Shown: positions 9,490-17,731 of the stretch, one piece after another | Numbering within the stretch: position 1 is the first letter of the stretch | How the letters are laid out: the number at the start of each line of letters is the position of its first letter | Origin: Candidatus Competibacteraceae bacterium | GTDB lineage: Bacteria; Pseudomonadota; Gammaproteobacteria; Competibacterales; Competibacteraceae | DNA length: 64,000 nt | Assembly (NCBI GenBank): GCA_027492875.1 | Contig: JAPUDV010000055.1 | Span: 115,709-179,708, forward strand | Direction of reading: 5' to 3' | Position numbers and translations under genes: made by a program | The notes under the pieces: model-generated | Told to the model about the DNA's origin: nothing | Seen by the model: only the letters and a program-made list of their open reading frames with translations | The model's database searches: none

Positions 9490-9947
9490 CCCGAACCATT
9501 CGCCTGGAAATCGAGAGCCGGCCCGAGTGCATCGATCTGCTCAGCAACGCCTTGCACGGCATTTGTCATCCGGCGCTGCCAGCAGGCGAGATCGCCCGGA
9601 TCAATCTGGCGATGGTGGAGGCCGTCAACAATGCCGTCGAACACGCCTACCATGGCGAGTCGGATCATTCGGTCTGGGTGGAATTCGATCTGATGCCGGA
9701 TCATTACCGCCTGCGGGTTTGCGACCAGGGCCAGCCCATGGCCCCCGGCCGGCTGGCGGCGACGCCGGGATTCGCCGAACCCGATCCCGCCGATTCGGTG
9801 ACCTGGAGCACCCGTGGCCGGGGGTTGGCCATCATCAAGGCGTGCATGGACACGGTCGAGTACGAAGTGCGGGATGGCGTCAATACGCTGTCGATGAGCC
9901 GGGCGCTTGCCGGAGACGGCGCGGCCAACCCGATCAAGACAGCTTGA
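9486..9947 (+). CDS. RsbW-like anti-sigma/serine kinase (HATPase_c_2)
   Basis: A 153-aa GHKL ATPase. The N box NLAMVEAVNNAVEHAY and the glycine-rich lid STRGRGLAIIKACMD are intact. RsbW-type proteins phosphorylate a conserved serine on a STAS antagonist and sequester a partner, often a sigma factor. The ATG overlaps the phosphatase stop (ATGA). The STAS gene follows 36 bases later. No sigma factor or FlgM-like partner gene lies in the window, so the downstream target is unknown. Confidence 0.82.
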   Translation: MTRTIRLEIESRPECIDLLSNALHGICHPALPAGEIARINLAMVEAVNNAVEHAYHGESDHSVWVEFDLMPDHYRLRVCDQGQPMAPGRLAATPGFAEPDPADSVTWSTRGRGLAIIKACMDTVEYEVRDGVNTLSMSRALAGDGAANPIKTA

Positions 9948-9983
9948 TTTTTTCAAATTTTGAAACCATTGGGACAGTTGCAT

Positions 9984-10319
9984 ATGGTTCTGACACATCG
10001 CAATATCGAAGGTATCGATATCGTTGCGCTGGCGGGGCGGCTGGTGATGGCCGACGTGCCGCAGGTCCGGCAGAAGCTGCTGGCGACGGTCGAGCAGGGC
10101 AACGGTAAGCTGGTTCTGGATCTGGCGGACGTGGGTTTCATGGACTCCAGCGGTTTGTCGGTGCTGGTGTCGGTGTTCAAGGCCGCCCGCCTCAAGAATG
10201 GGGATGTGGTGCTATTGCACCTAAGTCCGACCGTGCGTTCCCTGATCGAGCTGACCCGCCTGCAGCAGGTCTTCGCGATTTTCGACGACGAAGAGGCGGC
10301 GCTAACCCGCTTGCGCTGA
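9984..10319 (+). CDS. STAS-domain anti-sigma factor antagonist (RsbV/SypA-like)
   Basis: A 111-aa single STAS domain. The segment LDLADVGFMDSSGLSVLV contains the conserved serine normally phosphorylated by an RsbW-type kinase and dephosphorylated by a PP2C phosphatase. The ATG at 9984 is preferred over an in-frame TTG at 9960; homology begins right after it. It is the third member of the partner-switch module. Only six bases separate it from the polysaccharide export gene, so both almost certainly share a transcript. Confidence 0.87.
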   Translation: MVLTHRNIEGIDIVALAGRLVMADVPQVRQKLLATVEQGNGKLVLDLADVGFMDSSGLSVLVSVFKAARLKNGDVVLLHLSPTVRSLIELTRLQQVFAIFDDEEAALTRLR

Positions 10320-10325
10320 ACGGGT

Positions 10326-11336
10326 GTGGTGAACCTTCTCCCGGCGCTGATGCTGGCCCTGACCCTGTGGGGCTGCGCCACCGAAAGCGTGCGCGCACCC
10401 GCGGCGAAGCCGGGCACGGTGGAGTCGCCGGCGGCGTTCGAGGTTCCAGAGAAGCGCGCTACGTTCTCCAGTACCGAGATCGTGCGCCAGTTCGAGTCCG
10501 AGGTGCCCGGCCAATACCTGATCGGTCCGGGCGACAAGCTCACCGTGATCGTGGCGGGGCGCCCGGAGCTGTCGGGTCAGCATACGGTGGGGCCGGACGG
10601 CAACATCACCCTGCCGTTCGCCGGCACGATCCGGATGCTGGACCTGAACCGCGATCAGGCCGCCGAAGCGATCCGGCGCGCGCTCTCGACCTATTATCTG
10701 GATGTCTACATCACCGTCCGCATCGACGAGTACACCAGCAACCGCGTGGTGGTGCTGGGGCGAGTCGAACACCCTGGCGTGGTGCATTTCGAAGACAATC
10801 CCACGTTGATCGAAGTGCTGTCGCGGGCCGGTGGCTTTCCCATCCTGCGGCCGGAACAGGTGCTGACCCGCTGCGCGGTGCTGCGCGGCAATAAAATTCT
10901 CTGGCTGGATCTCAAGCGACTGTTGAACGGCGATCTGTCGCTGAACATCCGCCTCAGGCGCAACGACGTCGTCTATATCCCCGACGCCTACGACACCACG
11001 GTGTACGTGCTGGGCGAAGTGAACAAGCCGGGCGTGTACCGGCTGACGCCCAAGATGTCGTTTCTGGACGCGCTGGGTCAGGCCGGCGGCCCGAACATCG
11101 ACGCCAACACCGACGAAATTCGCCTGATCCGTCCCGGTCAGGGGCTGAATCAGGAGGTCGCCCTGGATCAAGTGCTGGCGCCGGACCGCACCTTGAACGT
11201 GGCGCTGGAGGAAGGCGACATCGTGTACGTGCCGCGCCGGGGCATCGCCAAGATCGGCTATATTCTCAGGCAGATCAATCCGTTCGCCCTGCTGCTCAGC
11301 GTTCAGTCGCTCGCGACTGGTGCGAGCGGACAGTGA
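10326..11336 (+). CDS. Polysaccharide export outer-membrane lipoprotein (Wza-like)
   Basis: A 336-aa secreted lipoprotein. The N-terminus is a short hydrophobic signal ending in the lipobox LWGC, so Cys at about residue 17 should be lipidated. A Poly_export (PES) domain follows (about 60-140, YLIGPGDKLTVIV) and then SLBB repeats (RVVVLGRVEHPGVV and VYVLGEVNKPGVYRL). Wza-family proteins form the outer-membrane channel for capsule or EPS. The start is GTG at 10326. It overlaps the Wzc-like gene (GTGA) and sits directly behind the partner-switch genes. Confidence 0.9.
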   Translation: MVNLLPALMLALTLWGCATESVRAPAAKPGTVESPAAFEVPEKRATFSSTEIVRQFESEVPGQYLIGPGDKLTVIVAGRPELSGQHTVGPDGNITLPFAGTIRMLDLNRDQAAEAIRRALSTYYLDVYITVRIDEYTSNRVVVLGRVEHPGVVHFEDNPTLIEVLSRAGGFPILRPEQVLTRCAVLRGNKILWLDLKRLLNGDLSLNIRLRRNDVVYIPDAYDTTVYVLGEVNKPGVYRLTPKMSFLDALGQAGGPNIDANTDEIRLIRPGQGLNQEVALDQVLAPDRTLNVALEEGDIVYVPRRGIAKIGYILRQINPFALLLSVQSLATGASGQ

Positions 11337-13603
11337 CGGAGCCGATCCAGACGGCGCAGGGGGCGCAGGGGGCGCAGGGGGCGCCCGCCGCGCCCCCGCG
11401 ATTGCCGCCCAGCGGCGCGTTCATGCCGCTGGTCAGCATCCGCGATCACCGCCGTTTGGCCCTGACCCTGATGATCGTGGTGGCGGCGATCGGGGCGCCG
11501 TTGGCTTGGTACAAGTCGAGGGCCTACACCTATGAGGTGTTCGCCTCGATCTACGTGGCGCCGCGCTTCGTCAAGGTGCTGCACAGCGATCAGGAACTGG
11601 AGTTCCAGTCCAACAGCCAGTACCAGCAGTACGTCGAGCAGCAGGTCCGCAACATCAGCCGCTACGACATCGTCCGCGAAACCCTGGCCCAACTGGGTCG
11701 GTATCGCGCCCTGTGGCAGACGCCCGGACTCAGCGAGCGCAAGGCGGCCCTGCGCCTGATCAAGGCGCTGAGCGCCCGCGCGGTCAAGAATACCTACTTG
11801 ATCAGCGTGACGCTGGAAGGCAACCAGGCCGACGGTCTGGCGGAGACGCTCGACATCTTGCTGCGGATCTATCTGGAAACCATGAAGAAGGAAGACCTGT
11901 ACGCCAGCGACGAGCGGTTGGTCAACCTGCGGGAACGGCAGAAGACGCTGGCCGGGGTCATTCAGGAAAAATCGATCCGGCGCACGGTGTTGGCCGAACT
12001 TCTGGGGGTGACCGGTTTCGACGGCAAGACCCAGAACCCCTACGAGCGCTTGCTGCAGGATAGCAGCACCGCGCTCGACGAGGCCCGCCGCAAGCTGGTC
12101 GTCGCCAAGGCCGCGCTGGATGCCTACGACCCCCAGGCGGGCGCGGCGGCCCGGCTGGCGCTGGAGTCGGCGGCCTTGCAGATCGTGGCCAACGACAGCG
12201 GCTTGAACAGCCTGAAATATCACTTGTGGGCGCGCCGTGGCGAACTACTCAACGAGATCAGCGGGCTATCGCCGCAGCACCCGCTGCGGGCCGTCGCCGA
12301 ACGCAAGCTGCGCGATCTGGAGCAGGATGTCCAGACCGCCACGACCAACGTGATGGAAGCGACCCGGACCCAGTTGCTGGAGCAGCGGCGCACCACCCTG
12401 CGCGAGGCGCAGCAGGTCGAGCAGGCGCTGGCCGCCCAGCGCCAGGGCATTCAGGAGCGCGCCAACTGGTTCATCACCAACTTCAACGAAGGGATGGCGC
12501 TAGCCCAGGATATGGATCGACTCCAGTCGCAGTTGAACGCGATCTCCGAGCGGATCGACTTTCTGACCCTGGAAGCGGAAGCCCCGGGCTTCCTGCGCTT
12601 GCAGTCGCACGCGCTGCCACCCGACTATCCGAGCGGCGGCGGGCCGAAGAAACTGGTCGCGCTGGTGCTGGTGGTGGCGGTCGGCCTGGGTCTGATCGTG
12701 CCGATCGGTCTCGATTTGATGGACCGGCGGATCAAGACCGCCGCGCAGGCGCACCGCCTGCTGGGCTTCGCGCCGGTCGCCGCCCTGCTCGACAAGCGGG
12801 AGGCGCACAACCGCCTGGTGTGGATCGATCAGATGCGGCGTTTGATTCTGACGCTCGGCCAGGAGGAGCGCGAGCACGATACCCGCCGCATCGCGCTCAC
12901 TTCGGTCAAGGCCGGCAGCGGCGTGACCGATCTGATCCTCGATTTGGCACGGGAGTTTGCCCGCGACGGCCTGCGGGTGATCGCGGTCGAGGCCAACGCG
13001 CTCAAGCCCGACCGGCGCTACATGGGCGGGCCGCTGACGCCGGGTTTGATCGACCTGCTGAACGGCGAGGTGACGCTGGATCAGGTCATTTTGCCGGCGG
13101 AAGGCGATTTGCCGGATCGTATCCCGGTGGGGCTGGCGCTGCAGCGGCATCTGCCGTTTTACGATCGGTTTTCCCAGGCGCTGGACCCGCTGCTGGAGCG
13201 CTACGATATCATCCTGCTGGATACGCCGCCGGTGTTGCTGTCGGCCGATGCCGAATATCTGGCGCGTTATGCCGACGCCGTGCTGCTGCTGGTGCAGGCC
13301 CGCCACACCCTGCCGGGCGAACTCAAGCGCGCCGCCCGCCTGCTGGAGAAGGCCGACCCGCGAGTGTTCGGGGCAATCGTCACCCACTTGCGGGTCTACA
13401 AGGGTGGTGGTTACTACGCGGACATGGTGCAGAAATATCAAGAGAGCGAAGCCGCCGCCAGCCAGTTGATCCAGGCCCACATGAATATCGGCGCACCCAC
13501 CGTGGATGCGGTGGAAACCGGCCCGCCCGCGTCGAAATGGGGAAAATTCTGGCACCCGTTCAAATTCAGGAAGAAGCGGATCAAGCCGTCGTCGGTCGCC
13601 TGA
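11333..13603 (+). CDS. Wzc-like chain-length/co-polymerase protein with degenerate BY-kinase domain
   Basis: A 756-aa inner-membrane protein. The order is a short Pro/Ala-rich cytoplasmic start, TM1 (about 45-65), a large periplasmic Wzz/GNVR-type domain with long coiled coils, TM2 (about 443-463), and a cytoplasmic CpsD/BY-kinase-like domain. The Walker A position reads SVKAGSGVTD, lacking the GK[ST] core, and the Walker A' segment reads VIAVEANALKP, lacking the usual acid. Only Walker B (DIILLDTPPV) is kept. A few tyrosines (YYADMVQKY) lie near the end. It probably controls chain length or export without kinase activity. GTGA overlap with the wza-like gene. Confidence 0.85.
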   Translation: MTEPIQTAQGAQGAQGAPAAPPRLPPSGAFMPLVSIRDHRRLALTLMIVVAAIGAPLAWYKSRAYTYEVFASIYVAPRFVKVLHSDQELEFQSNSQYQQYVEQQVRNISRYDIVRETLAQLGRYRALWQTPGLSERKAALRLIKALSARAVKNTYLISVTLEGNQADGLAETLDILLRIYLETMKKEDLYASDERLVNLRERQKTLAGVIQEKSIRRTVLAELLGVTGFDGKTQNPYERLLQDSSTALDEARRKLVVAKAALDAYDPQAGAAARLALESAALQIVANDSGLNSLKYHLWARRGELLNEISGLSPQHPLRAVAERKLRDLEQDVQTATTNVMEATRTQLLEQRRTTLREAQQVEQALAAQRQGIQERANWFITNFNEGMALAQDMDRLQSQLNAISERIDFLTLEAEAPGFLRLQSHALPPDYPSGGGPKKLVALVLVVAVGLGLIVPIGLDLMDRRIKTAAQAHRLLGFAPVAALLDKREAHNRLVWIDQMRRLILTLGQEEREHDTRRIALTSVKAGSGVTDLILDLAREFARDGLRVIAVEANALKPDRRYMGGPLTPGLIDLLNGEVTLDQVILPAEGDLPDRIPVGLALQRHLPFYDRFSQALDPLLERYDIILLDTPPVLLSADAEYLARYADAVLLLVQARHTLPGELKRAARLLEKADPRVFGAIVTHLRVYKGGGYYADMVQKYQESEAAASQLIQAHMNIGAPTVDAVETGPPASKWGKFWHPFKFRKKRIKPSSVA

Positions 13604-13631
13604 ATTCCCATCACAACGGCAGGAACACCCC

Positions 13632-14693
13632 ATGACCACGCCTCTGGTATACGCCCTGCACAGCGGCAACCTCTACGGCACCGAGCGGATGGCGCTGGCC
13701 ACTCTCGAAGGCTTGCGTGAGCGTTTCGCCCCGGTGCTGCTGGCGCCGCCGGGGCCGGCGCTGGCGGAAGCCGCGCGACTGGGGATTCCCGGCGAGTCAT
13801 TCGCCAGCCCGCGCGAGTTTGCCCGACGTTTACAGCCGTGGCTGGCCCGGCATCGGCGAGTGGCGTTCGTGGCCACCGGCGTGGTGCATTCGCTGGCATT
13901 TCTGACTCTGAACACCTGGTATCGACGCAAGTCGGTGCATGTACATTTGGTGCATGGCGGTACCGACGAGCGCCTCAGCTACGGCCGCAAGCGGCTGCTG
14001 AACCCGACCGGCGCGGTGTTGGTGGCGGTGTCCGATTTCGTCCGCGAGCGGCTGATCGCCAACGGCGTCGCGCCCGACAAGATCCGGGTGATCGAGAATT
14101 TCCTCACCGACGAGCGGGTACGAAATGCGCCGCGCCGGCCGCCGTTCGCCGGCGATGGAGTGCGCAAGGTCGTCATCGTATCGCGTATCGATCCGATCAA
14201 GCGGGTGGATCTGCTGCTGGATGCGCTGGACCGTCATCCGGAACTGGGGGCGCTGTCGTTTCGCGTCCTCGGTTCCGGCTGGGACCTGGAAACGCTGCGC
14301 GCCCGCGCGGCGGCGCGGAATCCCAACGTGACCTTTGTCGGCTTCACCGCGGCGGTGGCCGAAGAGCTGGCCACCGCCGACCTGCTGCTGCATGTGTGCC
14401 CGAGCGAACCGTTCGGGCTGGCGATTCTGGAGGCGATGGCCGCCGGAATTCCGGTGCTGGCGCCGGACAGCGGCGGCGCAGCGCTGCTGGTCGAGGAGGG
14501 CGTGTCCGGCGGTCGGTTCCGCGCCGACGAGATCGAGTCGCTGGCGGCCCGGTTGCGGGAGTTGCACGCCGCGCCGGCCGAGCGGTTGAATCGCTGGGTG
14601 GCCGGCGGGGATCGGGCGCTGGCGACCCGCTTTTCCCAGACCGAGCGGCTGGCCGATTACGAACGCCTGTTGGCGGAGGTGGACGATGATTGA
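13632..14693 (+). CDS. Glycosyltransferase family 4 (GT-B)
   Basis: A 353-aa predicted cytosolic glycosyltransferase. The N-terminal acceptor domain starts VYALHSGNLYGTERMAL. The C-terminal domain has VVIVSRIDPIKRVDLLL and the nucleotide-sugar signature PSEPFGLAILEAMAAGIPVLA, which is the E-x7-E type motif. It is the first sugar transferase after the export genes. The ATG at 13632 is chosen because similarity begins immediately after it. The gene overlaps the next glycosyltransferase by 8 bp. Confidence 0.87.
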   Translation: MTTPLVYALHSGNLYGTERMALATLEGLRERFAPVLLAPPGPALAEAARLGIPGESFASPREFARRLQPWLARHRRVAFVATGVVHSLAFLTLNTWYRRKSVHVHLVHGGTDERLSYGRKRLLNPTGAVLVAVSDFVRERLIANGVAPDKIRVIENFLTDERVRNAPRRPPFAGDGVRKVVIVSRIDPIKRVDLLLDALDRHPELGALSFRVLGSGWDLETLRARAAARNPNVTFVGFTAAVAEELATADLLLHVCPSEPFGLAILEAMAAGIPVLAPDSGGAALLVEEGVSGGRFRADEIESLAARLRELHAAPAERLNRWVAGGDRALATRFSQTERLADYERLLAEVDDD

Positions 14694-15732
14694 ATCCCCC
14701 CTCACCCCCGACCCCTCTCCCGCCAGGGGTGAGGGGAGGATATTCCCGGTGCTGTCGGTGGTGGTGATCGGCCGCAACGAGGGCGAGCGGCTGACGCGCT
14801 GCCTGGAATCGGTGCGCGCCATGGCCGATCCCGGCGGGCCAGTGGAACTGATTTACGTGGATTCCGCCTCCACCGACGGCAGCCCGGAGCGGGCGGCGGC
14901 GCTGGGCGCGGCCGTCATCACCGTGCATCCGGAGCGACCATCGGCGGCGCTGGGTCGCAATGCCGGCTGGCGGGCGTCGCGGGCGTCGCTGGTGCTGTTT
15001 CTCGACGGCGATACGATCCTGCATCCGCGCTTCGTGATCGACTCGCTACCGGAGTTCCAGGACTCGACGGTGGTGGTGGTTTGGGGCCATCGCCGCGAGA
15101 TCCACCCGGAGGCGTCGCTGTACAACCGGGTATTGGACCTGGACTGGGTCTATCCGCCGGGACCGAGCGAGTTCTGCGGCGGCGATGCGCTCATGCGGCG
15201 CGAGGCCCTGGAGGCGGTGGACGGCTTCGACGCTACTTTGATCGCCGGCGAGGAGCCGGACCTGTGTCGGCGATTGCGCGCGCGCGGCGGCCTGATCCTG
15301 CATGTGGATCGGCCGATGACCGGCCACGACCTGGCGATGACCCGCTGGCGGCAGTATTGGCGGCGCGCGGTGCGGGCCGGTCATGCCTACGCCGAGGTGG
15401 CGGCGCGCTTTCGCGCGACCGATACGCCGCTGTGGGAGCGCGAAGTCAAACGCAACCGGGTGCATGCCGGCGTGTTGCTGCTGTTGTTGTTAGTCGCCGT
15501 GGCTGGTTCGCTGCGCGGCTGGTGGGTGATTCCGCTGCTGGTGATCGGGCTGTGGCTGGCGCTGGCGCTGCGCACCGCGCTCAAAGTGGGATGGAAAAGC
15601 TGCGATCCGTTGACCCGGCTGCTGTACGGCCTTCATTCCCACATACAGCAGATTCCCATCCTGATCGGCCAACTGGGCTATTACCGGGACCGCTGGCGCG
15701 GTCGGCGGCGCGGCCTGATCGAGTACAAGTAG
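14686..15732 (+). CDS. Glycosyltransferase family 2 with C-terminal membrane segments
   Basis: A 348-aa GT-A enzyme. The core begins LSVVVIGRNEGERL (about residue 22), with the DXD-type motif LFLDGDT and the GGDALMRREALEAVDGFD and ED-like GEEPDLCRR acceptor segments. Two hydrophobic segments near the C-terminus (about 262-300) suggest membrane association. Residues 4-17 are encoded by a palindromic dispersed repeat (14697-14736), so the N-terminus is unusual. An internal GTG at 14749 is a possible alternative start. It overlaps the upstream GT4 gene by 8 bp. Confidence 0.85.
   Translation: MIESPLTPDPSPARGEGRIFPVLSVVVIGRNEGERLTRCLESVRAMADPGGPVELIYVDSASTDGSPERAAALGAAVITVHPERPSAALGRNAGWRASRASLVLFLDGDTILHPRFVIDSLPEFQDSTVVVVWGHRREIHPEASLYNRVLDLDWVYPPGPSEFCGGDALMRREALEAVDGFDATLIAGEEPDLCRRLRARGGLILHVDRPMTGHDLAMTRWRQYWRRAVRAGHAYAEVAARFRATDTPLWEREVKRNRVHAGVLLLLLLVAVAGSLRGWWVIPLLVIGLWLALALRTALKVGWKSCDPLTRLLYGLHSHIQQIPILIGQLGYYRDRWRGRRRGLIEYK
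14697..14736. repeat. REP-like palindromic repeat inside a coding region
   Basis: A perfect 11-bp inverted repeat, CCCCTCACCCC at 14697-14707 and GGGGTGAGGGG at 14726-14736, flanks a pyrimidine-rich spacer. The pattern matches the intergenic dispersed repeats common in many gammaproteobacteria (CCCTCACCC...CTCTCCC type). Here it lies within the first codons of a glycosyltransferase and is translated as PLTPDPSPARGEG. A related copy is at 29173-29211. Confidence 0.75.
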
Positions 15733-15745
15733 GCGGAGGCGGGCG

Positions 15746-16333
15746 ATGAGCGGAACGGTGAAACGGCTGTTGGCCGGCGCGCTGACGCCGCTGGCGCGAT
15801 GGGTGGCGACGGTGGGCGAATCCGCGCGGCGGCTTTGGGCGCATGCCCGGTTGCGGGCTAGCGTCACCGGTTCGGTGGACCCCTCGGTGGTGATCATGGG
15901 CGTGGCCGAGGTGCGCGGCGCCGGCCGGATCGAGTTGGGCAAGAACCTGTTTCTCTATCCAGGGCTGTATCTGGAAACCCAGGAACCGGGGCGGATCGTC
16001 GTCGGCGACGAGGTGGTCATGTCGCGCGGCGTGCATGTGGTGGCCTTCCAGGAGGTGAGCATCGGCGCCGGCACGCTGATCGGCGAATACGCCAGTCTGC
16101 GCGACGCCAATCACCGCTTCGGCGGCGGGCAGGCCATCCGTCGATCCGGGCACGAGGCCGCGCCGATTCGCATCGGTTGCAACGTCTGGATCGGCCGTGG
16201 CGCGACCGTGCTGCCCGGCGTGAGCATCGGCGACGGCGCGGTGGTCGGCGCCAATGCCGTGGTTACTCGCGACGTGGCGGCGGGCGCGGTGGTGGGAGGC
16301 GTGCCGGCCCGGCTTCTGAAGCCCGCGCCCTGA
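15746..16333 (+). CDS. Hexapeptide-repeat acyltransferase (WbbJ/LacA-like)
   Basis: A 195-aa left-handed beta-helix acyltransferase. Hexapeptide repeats run from about residue 50 to the end. The segment RDANHRFGGGQAIR carries the likely catalytic His, and IGCNVWIGRGATVLPGVSIGDGAVVGANAVV is the typical CoA-binding region. Such enzymes O- or N-acetylate sugars of surface polysaccharides. It sits between a glycosyltransferase and the polymerase/ligase with 9-13 bp gaps, so it is in the same operon. Confidence 0.87.
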   Translation: MSGTVKRLLAGALTPLARWVATVGESARRLWAHARLRASVTGSVDPSVVIMGVAEVRGAGRIELGKNLFLYPGLYLETQEPGRIVVGDEVVMSRGVHVVAFQEVSIGAGTLIGEYASLRDANHRFGGGQAIRRSGHEAAPIRIGCNVWIGRGATVLPGVSIGDGAVVGANAVVTRDVAAGAVVGGVPARLLKPAP

Positions 16334-16342
16334 ATCCTGGCC

Positions 16343-17731
16343 ATGGCGATCCTTGCCCTGATTCCAGGATTGCTGGCCGCTTATTTTGCGTTCTATCGTT
16401 CGCCGCAATTTGCCTTTATCCATGTCTATCTGCCGGCGCTGCTGCTGGTTCCGGATTACTACCGTTGGGTTGCGCCCGGTCTGCCCGATCCGACCGCCAA
16501 TCAGGCGGCGGCGATGGCTATCTTCCTGATATTTCTGGCGCGCGGCTCGTCCGGTTACCGTTTTTCGCCCTTCGACCTGGTGATCTTTGGTCTTGCCGGG
16601 GTGATTTCCTATTCCGAATACCGCGCCTCGGGCTACAGCGACGCCCAGAACCTGATGTTTACCATGCTGTCCTCGGTGGTCATCCCCTACGTGCTGGCCA
16701 AGAGCCTGGTGGAGCCGCTGGGTGCGCGGGTGGAGTTCGCCAAGAAAATCGTGATGTGCCTGTTCGTCGTCGCCATCGTCTGCCTGTACGAAGCGCGGTT
16801 CGGCGTGAACCCCTGGCAGAAACTGCTGGGGCCGTTTTTCTCGGGGCAGGGCTTGGGCTGGATCATCACCTTTCGCTGGGGGCTGGCGCGCACCGCCGGC
16901 CCTTACGGCCACGCCATCCTGGCCGGCATCATGATGGTAGCGGGCTACCGGATCCAGCGCTGGCTGGAATGGAGCGGCGCCTGGACCCAACCGCGCCACC
17001 CCTGGTTCAAGTGGTTGCCCTGGCCCAGGCTGACGGAGGCTCAGGTCTATACTCTGGGGATGCTGGGCGGCGCGCTCATTACCCTGGTCAAGGGGCCGTG
17101 GTTGGCCGGGATCGTGGCGGGGGTGGTGGTGTTCATCGGCCGCATGCGCAACCGCTGGATCGGCGTCGGCATCCTGCTGGTGTTTATCTTTGGCATTTGT
17201 CTGCCGGGATTTCTCTGGTTCCTGCAATGGGCCGGCGTCGGGCGGGAGGGCGCGCTCACCGAGAATCAGGAAACCGCCGCCTATCGCCTGGAGTTGGTCA
17301 CAAACTACATGGACATCGCCAAGGAAGAAGCGGTCTGGGGTTGGGGCTTGATCAAGTGGCCCAAGGTGCCGGGCCAGCCTTCGATCGATAACTACTATTT
17401 GCTGTTGTTTCTGATGCACGGCGTCATAGCCTTCACCCTGTTCATGACCGTGCTGCTGGGGATGTCGATCCGCCTGATGGTGCATGCCATGCGCCGGCCC
17501 AACCCGCAACCGCTGGGCAGTTCGCTGGCGTTTACCCTGGTGGGGATATACATGGTCTACATCGTGTCGGTAGCCACGGTGTACATGGGTAATCAGACCG
17601 TGGCGCTGCTGTTTCTGATCACCGGCTGGGCCGAGGGCTACTTGCACGCGGGGCGGGAGCAGACGATGGGTACGACCCCGGCGGCGCGCGCGCCGACGTC
17701 GCCGTACCGCTTTCGGCGGATTTTGAGTTGA
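16343..17731 (+). CDS. O-antigen ligase/polymerase-like membrane protein
   Basis: A 462-aa protein with about ten to twelve hydrophobic segments and a central soluble stretch (about 300-340, GREGALTENQETAAYRLE) where Wzy_C/O-antigen-ligase family members keep their large periplasmic loop. This is the expected topology of an EPS polymerase, which joins repeat units on the periplasmic face. Its last 113 bp overlap the convergent SGNH hydrolase gene. Polymerase versus ligase cannot be settled from sequence, but the Wza/Wzc context favours polymerase. Confidence 0.75.
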   Translation: MAILALIPGLLAAYFAFYRSPQFAFIHVYLPALLLVPDYYRWVAPGLPDPTANQAAAMAIFLIFLARGSSGYRFSPFDLVIFGLAGVISYSEYRASGYSDAQNLMFTMLSSVVIPYVLAKSLVEPLGARVEFAKKIVMCLFVVAIVCLYEARFGVNPWQKLLGPFFSGQGLGWIITFRWGLARTAGPYGHAILAGIMMVAGYRIQRWLEWSGAWTQPRHPWFKWLPWPRLTEAQVYTLGMLGGALITLVKGPWLAGIVAGVVVFIGRMRNRWIGVGILLVFIFGICLPGFLWFLQWAGVGREGALTENQETAAYRLELVTNYMDIAKEEAVWGWGLIKWPKVPGQPSIDNYYLLLFLMHGVIAFTLFMTVLLGMSIRLMVHAMRRPNPQPLGSSLAFTLVGIYMVYIVSVATVYMGNQTVALLFLITGWAEGYLHAGREQTMGTTPAARAPTSPYRFRRILS

